A DNA stretch of 64,000 bases from Nannocystis sp. RBIL2 (GCF_026626745.1 NZ_JAPNJW010000002.1:2008151-2072150); one strand, 5' to 3'; positions 1-8,808 are shown, counted from the stretch's first letter. The notes: generated by a model not told the origin, from the letters alone. Numbers and translations: made by a program.

Positions 1-2
1 AC

Positions 3-1007
3 GCCGACCGCCGGCGCGTGGCCGGCGGCCTCGGCCTCGAGCTCGACCAGCGCCTGCTCGCCGGCCGCCTGCAGCTCGCCCCCGCGGTGCGGCTCGACGT
101 CCTGCGCAGCGCCTTCGCCGTCCCGGCCGGCCAGGGCGAGCAGAGCGACGAGGGCCGCGATCACACCAGCGTCGGCGTGTCGCCGCGGCTCGGCATGCGC
201 CTGTCCCTTCGGCCAGGTCTCAGCCTGCGCGCCAGCGCCGGCCGCTACTTCCGCCCGCCGACCCTGGTCGAGCTGTTCGGCGATCGCGGCTACGCCGTCG
301 GCAACGAGGGGCTGCGGCCCGAGCGCGGCACCGGCCTCGACGGCGGCCTCGTCGTCAGCACCCCGCCGGCGCGCACCAGCCTGTACGCCCACGCGGCCGG
401 GTTCGTCACCTGGTCGGAGGACCTGATCGCGTGGACGCAGACCGGCCCGTACCTGCGGCCGACCAACCTCGATCGCGCCCGCGTCGCGGGGCTCGAGGCC
501 GCGGCCGCGCTGCGCCTTCTGGGCGGCGACCTCGAGCTACGCGGCAATTACACCCTGCTGGCCACCCGCAACGGCAGCGCCGAGCCATCGATGTTCGGCC
601 AGCCGCTGCCCGGCCGCCCACGCCACGAGCTGTTCGTGCAGGTCGCCGCCGGTCACGCCTACGACCTGCGCGGCCGCGAGTTTACCCCGCGCCTCGGCGC
701 CACGGTCGAGCACGCGGCGCGGACCTTCCTCGACCCGAGCGGCCGCTTCGAGGTCCCGGCGCGCACCGTCGTCGGCGCCTTCCTCGAGCTGCACCTGCTC
801 GCGCGGATCCACCTCGCCCTCGAGGTCCGCAACTTGCTCGGGGCGCGCGTCGCCGCCTGGCGCCCGCCGGTCGCCGGCAGCCCGACGGTGACCGTCCCGA
901 TCAGCGACTTCTTCTTCTTCCCGCTCCCCGGCACCAGCCTCTGGACCACCCTGCGCGTCGACCTCCAGCCGCCGCGCCGCCCGCGAACCACCGAGAGACC
1001 GTCATGA
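3..1007 (+). CDS. TonB-dependent receptor, C-terminal part (5' truncated by window edge)
   Basis: The frame is open from the window edge, so the N-terminal plug and first barrel strands are missing. The visible 330 or so residues read as alternating beta strands of an outer-membrane barrel. They include the family segment GRYFRPPTLVELFGDRG and the typical ending in which a PLPG turn is followed by a final aromatic/hydrophobic strand (SLWTTLRVDL). The stop TGA overlaps the next start as ATGA, so translation is probably coupled to the lipoprotein that follows. With the binding protein and permease downstream it likely imports a metal chelate, corrinoid or similar ligand across the outer membrane; the substrate cannot be read from the sequence. 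A copy of the dispersed palindrome is translated inside it (200-217). Confidence 0.85.
   Translation, partial: ADRRRVAGGLGLELDQRLLAGRLQLAPAVRLDVLRSAFAVPAGQGEQSDEGRDHTSVGVSPRLGMRLSLRPGLSLRASAGRYFRPPTLVELFGDRGYAVGNEGLRPERGTGLDGGLVVSTPPARTSLYAHAAGFVTWSEDLIAWTQTGPYLRPTNLDRARVAGLEAAAALRLLGGDLELRGNYTLLATRNGSAEPSMFGQPLPGRPRHELFVQVAAGHAYDLRGREFTPRLGATVEHAARTFLDPSGRFEVPARTVVGAFLELHLLARIHLALEVRNLLGARVAAWRPPVAGSPTVTVPISDFFFFPLPGTSLWTTLRVDLQPPRRPRTTERPS
200..217. repeat. dispersed palindrome CCTGTCC-cttc-GGCCAGG
   Basis: Seven-base arms around a 4-base loop, with one T/G arm variation. It is translated in frame within the TonB receptor. Member of the window-wide palindrome family. Confidence 0.6.
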
Positions 1008-2245
1008 TCAGCCGCCCCGCCCTCCTCACCACCGCCCTCGCCCTCGCCGCCTGCAACCCCGCCAAGGGCGACACCGACAGCGACACCGACGCCGGCACCG
1101 ACACCGATGGATCTGGCACGACGGACATGTCCCCGACGACAGGCGAGGCGCCGGTCGTGGTCGAGCTCGACGCCCCGTGCGACTTCGGGCCCGACGGCGC
1201 GACCGAGCTCGCGCTGATCACCAACGACTTCGTCGCTCCGGCCGGGCTCGGGCGGGTCGCGGTCGGCGACCTCAGCGTCACCGCCGACATCCTGCCCGCG
1301 ACCACCGACACAGTGCTCGGCGCGACCGCCGACTGGCTGGTCATGGTCCACCGCTTCGGCCAGAACCGCATCGACGTGGTCGACCGCGCCGGCGAGTGGC
1401 TGCTGCGCGGCTCGGTCGACGTCACCCACCCGGCCTCGGACGATCCCAACCCGCAGGGCGTCACCTTCGCCGCCGACGGCCTCGCCTACGTGCCGCTGTT
1501 CGCCGCGCCGGCGGTCCAGATCTACGACTTCTCGGCGGCCGACTCGTCGGCCTGGCTGCAGGGCGAGATCGACCTCTCGCCGGTCGCCGACGCCGACGGC
1601 AGCCCCGAGGCCGGGGTCGCGCTCGCGTGCGGCGGCGTGCTGTTCGTCGGCGTCCAGCGCCTCGTCGACTTCGCGCCGGTCGACAGCAGCTACCTCGTCG
1701 CCGTCGACCTGGCCGGCCGCACGGTCCTCGACCTCGACGACGCGACCGAGGGCGTCCAGGGCATCGCGCTGCTCGGCCCCTACCCCAAGCAGCTCCGCCG
1801 CGACCCCGCCGACGCCAGCGGCCACACCGCGCTGGTCCTGACCTCCGGCGTCGAGCGCGTCGACCTGTCCCGTGGGACATCCGAGTGGGCGGTCGCGCCC
1901 GAGGTCCTGGCCGAGGCCGGGATCGACGGCTTCGACCCGCAGGCCTTCGTGCTCGCGCAGGACGGCGCCTCGATCTTCCTCACCGCCACCGACGGCGAGT
2001 TCCCCAGCGCCGCGGTGTTCCAGGTCGGCCTCGACGGCGGCGAGCCGGCCGCGCCGATCAAGGTGCTCGCGGGCCTGAACTCCGGCGAGAAGATGCTCGA
2101 GCGGCTCGGCGGCAACCTGTGGATCGGCGACGCCAACTCGGCCGCTCCGCGCGTGCGCGTCTACGACCCCGCCACCCAGAACGAGCTGCTGGGCGACGGG
2201 CTCAAGACCGCGGTCGCGCCGTGGACCTTCATCCCCCTGCCCTGA
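1004..2245 (+). CDS. secreted lipoprotein with beta-propeller-like repeats
   Basis: The start is the ATG overlapping the receptor stop. The first 20 residues form a lipoprotein signal ending in the lipobox LAAC, followed by an Asp/Thr/Gly-rich linker (residues about 25-50), so the mature 413-aa precursor is probably an anchored surface or periplasmic protein. The rest contains repeated short units such as GVTFAADGLAYVPLFAAP and AVQIYDF, which resemble YVTN/WD-type propeller blades. The next gene is a clear paralogue. Placement between a TonB-dependent receptor and an ABC binding protein suggests a surface accessory to ligand capture, but no function is proven. A dispersed palindrome at 1864-1880 encodes the LSRGTS stretch. 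Confidence 0.75.
   Translation: MISRPALLTTALALAACNPAKGDTDSDTDAGTDTDGSGTTDMSPTTGEAPVVVELDAPCDFGPDGATELALITNDFVAPAGLGRVAVGDLSVTADILPATTDTVLGATADWLVMVHRFGQNRIDVVDRAGEWLLRGSVDVTHPASDDPNPQGVTFAADGLAYVPLFAAPAVQIYDFSAADSSAWLQGEIDLSPVADADGSPEAGVALACGGVLFVGVQRLVDFAPVDSSYLVAVDLAGRTVLDLDDATEGVQGIALLGPYPKQLRRDPADASGHTALVLTSGVERVDLSRGTSEWAVAPEVLAEAGIDGFDPQAFVLAQDGASIFLTATDGEFPSAAVFQVGLDGGEPAAPIKVLAGLNSGEKMLERLGGNLWIGDANSAAPRVRVYDPATQNELLGDGLKTAVAPWTFIPLP
1864..1880. repeat. dispersed palindrome CCTGTCC-cgtg-GGACAT
   Basis: Perfect 6-base core arms. It sits in the lipoprotein frame as DLSRGTS. The paralogous gene carries its own copy at the homologous protein position (3095-3111, DLSSGTS) with a different loop, so the insertion predates the tandem duplication or the site is selected. 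Confidence 0.65.
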
Positions 2246-2258
2246 GAGCCAGGTCCTC

Positions 2259-3479
2259 ATGCACATGTCCGTTCGCACCTGTACTTTCGCGCTGGTCGTC
2301 GCGGCCTGCGACGTCGGCGGCGCGCCGGTCGAGGAGGGTCCGCCGGCCTCGGACGCGCCCCTGCCGATCGCCGGCTGGCCGCGCGAGGTCGGCGCCTGCG
2401 TCGGCGAGCCGGCCGCGCCGACCCGCCTGCTGGTGACGACCACCGACTTCGCCACCGGAGGCGTCAGCGCGGTGACTCTGGCCGACTTCCGGGCGGACGC
2501 CGACGTCGCGCTCGGCAGCACCGACGCCAAGCCGTTCTGGTTCGGCGGCCTCGCCTACGTGCTGCACCGTTACGGCCTCGACGCGCTGGACGTGCTCGAC
2601 CCCGACGACGGCTTCCGCCTGCTGGCCCAGCGGGCCGTCGTCGCCGAGGATCCCGCGGTCGTCAGCGCCAACCCGCACGCGCTGGTGGTCGGCGAGGACG
2701 GCCGCGGCTACGTCTCGCTGTTCGGCGCCCCCGAGGTGCAGGTGTGGGACCTGGCCGATGAGACAGACCCCAGGTTGACCGGGCGCATCGACCTCGGCCG
2801 GCTCGCCGACGCCGACGGCAACCCCGAGGCCTCGGACCTGCTGCTGTGCGGCGGCGTCCTGTTCGTCGCCGTCGACCGCGTCGATCAGGACGCCGGCCTG
2901 GTGCCGAACGAGCCGCGGGCCCGCCTCGCCGCGGTCGACCTCGAGAGCGGCGCCGTCCACGACGTCGATCCGCAGACGCCCGGGGCCCAGGGCCTGGCGC
3001 TGCTCGGCGCGTGGGCCCGGCAGTTCCGCCTCGACCCCGCCGACCCCACCGGCCGCACCGCGCTGGTCTTGACCACCGGGCTGGAGCGCGTCGACCTGTC
3101 CTCGGGGACATCCGCGTGGGCGGTCAGCGAGGCGCGCCTGCAGGACGCCGGCCTGACCGACTACCGCCAGCCGCAGGCCTTCGACCTCGGGCCCGGCGGC
3201 GCCGACGTCTACCTCGCCGCCTACCGCGCCGACTTCGCCGAGCTGGCGCTGTTCCGCGCCGCGCTCGACCGCGACGAGCCGCTGGTCGAGCTCGCGGCCG
3301 GCCTGCAATCGGTCGAGCAGAGCCTCGAGGTCGTCGGCGACGTCCTCTACTTCGGCGACCGCGCACACGGGACCTCGGGCCTGCGCGCGTGGGACCTGCG
3401 CCAGGATCCGCCCGCGCCGCTGCCCGGCGCCCCGCTGGCGCTCGGCCTCGCCCCGTACGCGGCCGTGGCGATCCCGTGA
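2259..3479 (+). CDS. secreted lipoprotein, paralogue of the preceding gene
   Basis: A 406-aa protein starting at the first ATG 13 bases after the upstream stop. The signal ends in VVAAC, a lipobox. Blade-like units correspond to those of the upstream gene (GYVSLFGAPEVQVWDL against AYVPLFAAPAVQIYDF; a shared LGRLADADGNPEAS-type segment; shared ERVDLS and GTS-W motifs), showing a tandem duplication. It shares the uptake operon with the TonB receptor and lacks the long Thr/Asp linker of its neighbour. Function is inferred only from context; a ligand-binding propeller on the cell surface is the simplest guess. Confidence 0.75.
   Translation: MHMSVRTCTFALVVAACDVGGAPVEEGPPASDAPLPIAGWPREVGACVGEPAAPTRLLVTTTDFATGGVSAVTLADFRADADVALGSTDAKPFWFGGLAYVLHRYGLDALDVLDPDDGFRLLAQRAVVAEDPAVVSANPHALVVGEDGRGYVSLFGAPEVQVWDLADETDPRLTGRIDLGRLADADGNPEASDLLLCGGVLFVAVDRVDQDAGLVPNEPRARLAAVDLESGAVHDVDPQTPGAQGLALLGAWARQFRLDPADPTGRTALVLTTGLERVDLSSGTSAWAVSEARLQDAGLTDYRQPQAFDLGPGGADVYLAAYRADFAELALFRAALDRDEPLVELAAGLQSVEQSLEVVGDVLYFGDRAHGTSGLRAWDLRQDPPAPLPGAPLALGLAPYAAVAIP
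3095..3111. repeat. dispersed palindrome CCTGTCC-tcgg-GGACAT
   Basis: Perfect six-base arms, translated as DLSSGTS in the second propeller lipoprotein, homologous to the copy at 1864-1880. Confidence 0.65.
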
Positions 3480-3603
3480 GGGCCATGCCCGCGGACCGCG
3501 AGCGATCGTCGCCAGCCCCGTCGTGGACGCGCTCACGGGCCATCCCGACCGGCGCTCCCCTCGCGGCGGGCGAAAAGGGGTCGAAATGCCGCGCGCGCGG
3601 CAC

Positions 3604-3609
3604 TAGACT
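3604..3609 (+). promoter_or_regulatory. -10-like hexamer TAGACT, leaderless start
   Basis: TAGACT ends 7 bases before the GTG at 3617, placing a predicted transcription start at or next to the start codon. No Shine-Dalgarno sequence is present. Confidence 0.5.
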
Positions 3610-3616
3610 GCCCGCG

Positions 3617-4492
3617 GTGCCGCGCGGCCTCGCTGTCCTTTTCGCCCTGTCTGCTTGTACAGGTGCGCCCGCGCCCGCGCGCGAGGTCGGCGACGCGCCC
3701 GCGCGCCGGATCGTCTCGCAGACGATCCTCGCCGACGAGGTCCTGTGGGCGCTCGGCCCGGCCGCGCAGGCCCGCGTCGTCGGCGTCAGCGCGCTCGCCG
3801 ACGACCCGCGCTACTCCGGCGTCGCCGGGGTGTGGCCGCCCGCGACCCCGCGGCGCGCGCTCACCTCCGAGGGCCTGCTGGCGCTCGAACCCGATCTCGC
3901 GATCATCGCCAGCTTCACCTCGCCCGAGGTCCGCGAGCTGCTGGCCAGCCACGGCGTCCGCCTGCTCGAGTTCACCCGCTTCACCGGCTTCGCCGACTAC
4001 CGCGCCCACGTGCGCCGGCTCGCCGCGGTGGTCGAGGACCCGCCCGCGGGCGAGCGCCTGCTCGCCGACCTCGACGCCCGCCTCGCCCGCCTGGCCGCCC
4101 GCCGCCCCGCCGCCCCGCTGGCCGCGATCAGCTGGGGCGACGGCCACGCCGCGGCCGGCGGCACCAGCTTCGACGACATCGCCGAGGCGGCTGGCCTTTC
4201 GAACCTGGCCAAAGAGAAAGGTCTCGAAGGACATGTCCCTGTGGCCCTGGAGCTGATGGTCTCGTGGGACCCGCCGGTGATCGTCATCGGCTGCCCGGCG
4301 GCCGAGCCCGACGATCCGGCCTGCCCCGCCGCCGAGGCGGCCGTCGCCGCGCTGCCGGGGGTGCGCGCGACCGCGGCCGCGCGCAGCGGGCGGATCTTCG
4401 CGGTGCCGGGGCGCGCGCTCGCCAGCACCGGCGAGGGGATGGCGCGGGCCGCGGAGATCTTGCAAGATCGCCTGCTCGCGGAGCGGCCGTGA
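3617..4492 (+). CDS. ABC transporter periplasmic binding protein (BtuF/FepB-like lipoprotein)
   Basis: The GTG at 3617 is chosen because it follows a -10-like TAGACT by 7 bases and begins a lipoprotein signal ending LSAC (residues about 5-15). The mature part matches the helical-backbone metal/corrinoid/siderophore binding-protein fold: RIVSQTILADEVLWALG near the N-terminus, then GLLALEPDLAIIASFTSPEV, and a C-terminal lobe with SGRIFAVPGRALASTG. At 291 aa it has the usual family length. It should deliver substrate to the FecCD permease encoded immediately downstream, with which it overlaps by 4 bases (GTGA). The palindrome at 3646-3663 overlaps the lipobox codons. Confidence 0.85.
   Translation: MPRGLAVLFALSACTGAPAPAREVGDAPARRIVSQTILADEVLWALGPAAQARVVGVSALADDPRYSGVAGVWPPATPRRALTSEGLLALEPDLAIIASFTSPEVRELLASHGVRLLEFTRFTGFADYRAHVRRLAAVVEDPPAGERLLADLDARLARLAARRPAAPLAAISWGDGHAAAGGTSFDDIAEAAGLSNLAKEKGLEGHVPVALELMVSWDPPVIVIGCPAAEPDDPACPAAEAAVAALPGVRATAAARSGRIFAVPGRALASTGEGMARAAEILQDRLLAERP
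3646..3663. repeat. dispersed palindrome CCTGTCT-gctt-GTACAGG
   Basis: Seven-base arms with one mismatch pair. It spans the codons of the lipobox SACTG of the binding protein. Confidence 0.5.
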
Positions 4493-5490
4493 CGCGGACC
4501 ACCTGGCTGGCCGCCGCCGCGATCCCGCTCGCGCTGCTCGTGTCTCTCGGGACAGGTCCGGGGGACATCGGCCTCGGCGAGGCCCTGGGCGTGATCGGCC
4601 GCCGCGTGCTCGGCGACGATCTCGGGCTGCGCGGCGCGATCGTGTGGGATCTGCGGCTGCCGCGGGCGCTGCTCGCCGGCCTCGTCGGCGCCGCCCTCGC
4701 GGCCGCGGGCGCGCTGTGCCAGGGCCTGTTCCGCAACCCGATGGCCGATCCGGGGGTCCTCGGCGTCAGCTCCGGGGCCGCGCTGTTCGCCGTCGTCGGC
4801 CTGCTGTTCGGCCTCGACCGCGCCGGGATGTGGGCGATCCCCGTCGTCGCCGCCGTCGGTGCCGCCGCGGCCATGGTCCTCCTGCTCGCGGCCGCCGGGC
4901 GACAGGCCAGCCTCGCCGTCCTCCTGCTCGCGGGCGTCGCCCTCGGGGCCCTGTGCTCGGCGCTGATCACCGTGTGTCAGGCCCTCGCCTCGCACCAGTG
5001 GGACTTCGGGCTCAAGGTCGTCTACTGGCTGATGGGCAGCTTCGAAGGCCGCAGCTGGCCGCACCTGTCGTGGGCCGTGCCCCCCTGCGGCCTCGGGCTC
5101 GCGCTGGCGCTGTGGCTGCGGCGCGATCTCGACGCGCTCCACCTCGGCAGCGACGCGGCTGCCTCGCTCGGCGTCGACCTGGCGCGCCTGCGGCTGCTCG
5201 TCGTCGTCGCCGTGGGCCTGCTCGTGGGCGCTGCGACCGCGCTGACCGGCGTATTGGCGTTCGTGGGCCTGGTCGCGCCGCACGTCGCTCGCATGTCCTC
5301 GGGGCCAGGTCATCGCCGGCTCGTCCCGCTCGCCGCGCTCGTCGGCGCGAGCGCGACCATCCTCGTCGACGCGATCGCTCGCTCGGCCAGCGGCGTCGTG
5401 ATCCCTCCAGGAGTGATCACCAGCCTGGTGGGCGCGCCGTTCTTCTTGTGGTTGCTGCGGCGTCGTGGCCTGCGCGGACTCGCTGGCTGA
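4489..5490 (+). CDS. FecCD-family ABC transporter permease (BtuC-like)
   Basis: A 333-aa polytopic membrane protein with about ten hydrophobic segments. Family signatures are visible: RLPRALLAGLVGAALAAAG, then CQGLFRNPMADPGVLGVSSGA, the VYWLMGSF segment, the ALTGVLAFVGLVAPHVAR loop that contacts the ATPase, and VIPPGVITSLVGAPFFL near the end. It forms the inner-membrane channel for the substrate of the preceding binding protein and starts at a GTG overlapping that gene's stop. No ATPase gene follows; the next 495 bases are non-coding, so the ATPase must lie upstream of the window or elsewhere. Two palindromes are translated inside it (4541-4554, 5292-5309). Confidence 0.92.
   Translation: MTRTTWLAAAAIPLALLVSLGTGPGDIGLGEALGVIGRRVLGDDLGLRGAIVWDLRLPRALLAGLVGAALAAAGALCQGLFRNPMADPGVLGVSSGAALFAVVGLLFGLDRAGMWAIPVVAAVGAAAAMVLLLAAAGRQASLAVLLLAGVALGALCSALITVCQALASHQWDFGLKVVYWLMGSFEGRSWPHLSWAVPPCGLGLALALWLRRDLDALHLGSDAAASLGVDLARLRLLVVVAVGLLVGAATALTGVLAFVGLVAPHVARMSSGPGHRRLVPLAALVGASATILVDAIARSASGVVIPPGVITSLVGAPFFLWLLRRRGLRGLAG
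4541..4554. repeat. dispersed palindrome TGTCT-ctcg-GGACA
   Basis: Short copy with one arm mismatch, translated in the first transmembrane region of the permease. Confidence 0.45.
5292..5309. repeat. dispersed palindrome CATGTCC-tcgg-GGCCAGG
   Basis: Copy translated in the permease right after the cytoplasmic coupling loop, encoding MSSGPG. Confidence 0.5.
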
Positions 5491-5985
5491 GCGCGACGGT
5501 TGCACATGCATCGTCGTCGCGTGTCCGCGCGTCGATCGGACGAACGCGGTCAACTGACCGCACCGCAGCACGCGCACGCCGATCCGCGTGACTTTGTCTG
5601 AGCCAGAGCATGCGTTCCTGCGCTGCGCGAGGGTGGCGTGTTCGAGGCGCGTCGCGACGCATGCGGCTTTAAGACCTCGGCGATGATGTGCGCGACGTCG
5701 AAGTCGCACCACATACAACATCTTGGGTATACGCGTGCTGCGCTGTCCACAACTTGTGCCTGCAGCAAAGCGGACGCGCGGACACAGACGAGCGACTGTC
5801 ACATTCTCACGCCGGTCGCTCGTGCACATGCACGCGACTGACGCGGCCGCACGCTCGCGCGCGCGGCAATTTCCTGCACGCGCGCACTGGACGGACCACC
5901 GCTTTCGGTTTCTTCTTGTCGGCCTGATGAGCCAAGGCGCCGAACCACCTCAGCGAGCTCAGCGGAGACGAAGGAGTGTTGCGGA
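5491..5985. other. intergenic region without recognisable gene
   Basis: This stretch is visibly less GC-rich than its neighbours and rich in CGCACG-like words. All frames read as short, low-quality ORFs. A TATACG at about 5737 could be a -10 element but sits far from the next start. The last 20 bases contain AAGGAG (5970-5975), a normal ribosome binding site for the gene at 5986. I see no tRNA, riboswitch or terminator with confidence. Confidence 0.5.
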
Positions 5986-7044
5986 ATGAGATTGGTGCAA
6001 CTGACAGCTCTGGCGTACATCGTCGCCGTCGTCACCGACGTCTTCGACGACGGAGCCAGCGCGGAAGCGGCCCACGAGGTCCGGTACGACGACGGCGACG
6101 ACTTCGACGGCGACCTGAGCACAGTCGGCCGGACCGGCCCGAGCAGCCTGGACGAAGTTCTCAAGGCACCCACTCGCGTCGCCGCGCCGCTGGCTGCTGT
6201 GCCGGCAGCGACCGACGCGGACGAGACCGCGCAGGCCGCCGACCGCGCACAGGTCCAGCAGTTCCTACCTCGGCAGTGCGTTCACAGCGTCGACGAGCAG
6301 CGCCCGCGGCTGACGCGGAACGAGCAGAAACGGACCTATGCCGTGCTCGCCCACGTCGTCAAGCGGCTCAAGGCCAGCGACGATTTTCTCAAGCTGCTCC
6401 AGCTGGTCGCCGCGCGCGAATCGAGCCTGCAGCAGGGGCTCGTGCATCGCCTGTCGCCTGACCTGGAGGCCAGCCTACAAGCGTGGCGCAAGACCGCCAA
6501 GCTGTACGAGGGCAACCCGCACCACGCCGACGCCGAGCACTGGCAGACTTACGGCCTATTCGGCATGAACTCCAACTACTTCACGCAGGTTTGGGACAAC
6601 CAGGCCGACCCCCGCGTCCTGTGCGACGCGATCGTCGACATCCTGGTCTACCGCCGCGCCGTCGCCCGCGTGATCAAGAAGGCGGGATCTGCCATCGAAT
6701 GCACCGACGCCGCCGGCCGCACCTATCAGCACACGACCCGCGCGACGTGGGAGTCGGTGCATCGGGCCGTCAGCGGCGGCAAGCTGTGCCCGAGCAAGAA
6801 CGAGAACGTCGCCGCGATCATGGGCAAGTACTTCCGCGGGCGCGCGGCCAAGTTCGGGCTCGACCCCGACAAGCAGGTCACCCTCAAGATGCTGGGCGCC
6901 GAGCCGGCCAAGGGCCTCGACGGGGCCGCCTGGGCCGACCAGGAGGCCATCGTCATGGGGCTGTGGGCCGAGCTGGAGGCCGAATGGGCCGAGAACCCGC
7001 CGGACGCCCCGGACCCGGTGAAGATCGCGCGCACCGGCTCCTGA
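5986..7044 (+). CDS. lysozyme/transglycosylase-like secreted protein
   Basis: A 352-aa protein with a clear AAGGAG ribosome binding site 9-10 bases upstream. Residues 1-27 form a hydrophobic leader (LVQLTALAYIVAVV), then an acidic Asp-rich stretch to about residue 55. The central part looks like a lysozyme/SLT fold: AARESSLQQG with a candidate catalytic Glu at residue 145, followed about 45 residues later by QTYGLFGMNSNYFTQ, which resembles the GxxGLxQxN segment of goose-type lysozymes and transglycosylases. The helix with ILVYRRAVARVIKKA follows. It probably cuts peptidoglycan in the envelope. Overall similarity is limited, so the assignment rests on these two motifs. It stands alone between two non-coding stretches. 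Confidence 0.55.
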   Translation: MRLVQLTALAYIVAVVTDVFDDGASAEAAHEVRYDDGDDFDGDLSTVGRTGPSSLDEVLKAPTRVAAPLAAVPAATDADETAQAADRAQVQQFLPRQCVHSVDEQRPRLTRNEQKRTYAVLAHVVKRLKASDDFLKLLQLVAARESSLQQGLVHRLSPDLEASLQAWRKTAKLYEGNPHHADAEHWQTYGLFGMNSNYFTQVWDNQADPRVLCDAIVDILVYRRAVARVIKKAGSAIECTDAAGRTYQHTTRATWESVHRAVSGGKLCPSKNENVAAIMGKYFRGRAAKFGLDPDKQVTLKMLGAEPAKGLDGAAWADQEAIVMGLWAELEAEWAENPPDAPDPVKIARTGS

Positions 7045-7197
7045 CCGGCGGACGGCCCCCGCGCACCCGGACCGGCTTCGGACCCGGCCGCCCGGCCTGC
7101 CCTGGAGAGGCCCGTACGGCCCCCCGTCCGCCGCCCCGGCAGCCTCCCCGGTCGCGGACGCGCGCCCTTCCCGCTGGCGGACGGGCGGCGCGCCCGC

Positions 7198-7203
7198 TAT
7201 CTT
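7198..7203 (+). promoter_or_regulatory. -10-like hexamer TATCTT, leaderless start
   Basis: The hexamer ends 6 bases before the GTG at 7210 and directly abuts an alternative GTG at 7204, which would lie inside the promoter; this selects 7210. Confidence 0.5.
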
Positions 7204-7209
7204 GTGCCT

Positions 7210-8748
7210 GTGCTCGCTCGTACGTTGCACCTTAACTTATGGATGTTGACTGCGGCCCTCGCCGCGGCCGGATGTGACCCTTCGGACAGCCTCGGTCCGG
7301 AGCCCGGCCCGTCGGCGAAGCCAGGACCTGCGCTCGCGGCCCCCGAAGGCGGCGGCCAGCTGTGCGGCGACGACATCGAGCTCGACCTGCGGCGCTCGTT
7401 CGTCCTCAGCGAGTTCACGGTGGTGGAGCCCTTCACCTTCTCCCGGGTGATGCAGCAGATCCTGGACACCAGCCCCGCGCCTGCGGTCACGCCGACGGTC
7501 CTCTACCAGCGCTGGTGGGACTACTTCAACGAGAAGCCCGGCGTCCACCCCGACGCCTTCCACTGCGACGACGAGCTCGTCGACGGCTCACCGGGCATGG
7601 GCGCCTTCCCCCACGCCTGTCCGCGCCCCGAGGGCCGGCTCGCCGACACCGACCCGTTCAGCGACCCGCAGAACAACTTCGACTCGTACATCGCGCTCGG
7701 CGTGTTCAACCGCTTCGACCTCGCCCCGCTCGACGGCAGCAACTGCGGCGAGTACCGCATCGTGTTCGCCAAGCAGTCCGGCCTGTTCGATCCCAACGAT
7801 CGCAACCTCATCATCTTCGAGGCCGCGCTGCCCAACCCGAACCCGAGCTGCGGCATCGAGGGTTGTCGACCGATCGCGCAGTTCTGGGCCGACCTCAGCG
7901 AGATCGACGACATCACCGAGATCCGCGACCGCGTCGAGGACTTCTACTTCGTCGACGCCGCCGGCGCCGGACCGGTCGTGCACGCCGACCACTACGGCCC
8001 CAAGGGCGGACAGATCCGCACCAACATGTTCATGAACGGGCCCAACGCCTGGCAGCTGCGCCAGTTCGAGTTCGTGCACGACTGCGGCGGCTCCGCCTGC
8101 ATCAAGCCGACGCTGCTCAAGGACAACCCGTTCCCCGAGCTCTTCCAGGACGACTCGCCGTGGCCGGGCGCCGAGGCGTTCCAGGAGTGGTTCGTGCGCC
8201 AGGTGCCGAACCTCGAGAAGGCCGGCAGCAACCTGTTCTTCACCACCGACGTCGGCACCTTCGCCTCCGGCGCCAGCAACTCCGAGGGCGAGTTCGACAA
8301 CTACCGCATCCAGTCCGGCTTCAGCGGCTCGTTCCGCGAGAAGATCCAGGACGCGATCACGCTGCCCGGCGTCACCGCCGACAACATCATCAACCGCGCG
8401 CTCTCGCTGTCGTGCGCCGGCTGTCACGAGCACAACAACTTCGGCGAGAACCTCGACTTCGGCGACGGCCTGCCGTGGGAGCCGAGCCTCGGGTTCGTGC
8501 ACATCAGCGAGGAGTTCACCGCCGAGGGTCCGTTCGGCACGCGCTTCCCGCTGTCCGACGCGGTCCGCTTCGTGTTCCTCCCGCACCGCGGCGAGGTCAT
8601 GCAGAACTTCCTCAGCGAGACCGCTTGCGAGCCCTGCACCGACAAGGGCGTCAAGCAGTTCGGCCCGCCCGACCCGAGCAAGTTCTTGCCCGACGGCTTC
8701 GACAGCGTCGAGGGCATGACCATCGGCGGCCCGCGCAGCGGCCACTGA
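7210..8748 (+). CDS. large lipoprotein with a CxxCH haem-type motif
   Basis: The start is placed at the GTG 6 bases after TATCTT. The signal ends AAAGC (residues about 16-22), a lipobox. The 512-aa product has no domain I can name, but near residue 400 it carries SLSCAGCHEHNNFG, a CxxCH motif of the kind that binds c-type haem covalently, and another Cys pair later (ACEPCTDKG). Other recognisable segments are FNRFDLAPLDGSNCGEYRIVF and FMNGPNAWQLRQFEF. It may be an anchored cytochrome-like or redox protein in the envelope. The single haem motif in a 500-residue protein is unusual, and the cysteines could instead form disulfides. It is monocistronic. Confidence 0.6.
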   Translation: MLARTLHLNLWMLTAALAAAGCDPSDSLGPEPGPSAKPGPALAAPEGGGQLCGDDIELDLRRSFVLSEFTVVEPFTFSRVMQQILDTSPAPAVTPTVLYQRWWDYFNEKPGVHPDAFHCDDELVDGSPGMGAFPHACPRPEGRLADTDPFSDPQNNFDSYIALGVFNRFDLAPLDGSNCGEYRIVFAKQSGLFDPNDRNLIIFEAALPNPNPSCGIEGCRPIAQFWADLSEIDDITEIRDRVEDFYFVDAAGAGPVVHADHYGPKGGQIRTNMFMNGPNAWQLRQFEFVHDCGGSACIKPTLLKDNPFPELFQDDSPWPGAEAFQEWFVRQVPNLEKAGSNLFFTTDVGTFASGASNSEGEFDNYRIQSGFSGSFREKIQDAITLPGVTADNIINRALSLSCAGCHEHNNFGENLDFGDGLPWEPSLGFVHISEEFTAEGPFGTRFPLSDAVRFVFLPHRGEVMQNFLSETACEPCTDKGVKQFGPPDPSKFLPDGFDSVEGMTIGGPRSGH

Positions 8749-8808
8749 GCGCGGTCGCCCTGGCGCCGCTCCGCGCGTGGCCGTCCTGTCGCGGGCCCGC
8801 GCCGCCGC

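Noticed and set aside
659..2530. Long minus-strand frame opposite the propeller lipoproteins
   Set aside because: Same high-GC shadow effect; composition dominated by Gly, Val, Arg, Asp and Glu, no start signal, and it spans three real plus-strand genes.
5638..5989. Small overlapping ORFs in the gap before the lysozyme-like gene
   Set aside because: Three frames are open together for short distances, with no ribosome binding site and poor codon quality.
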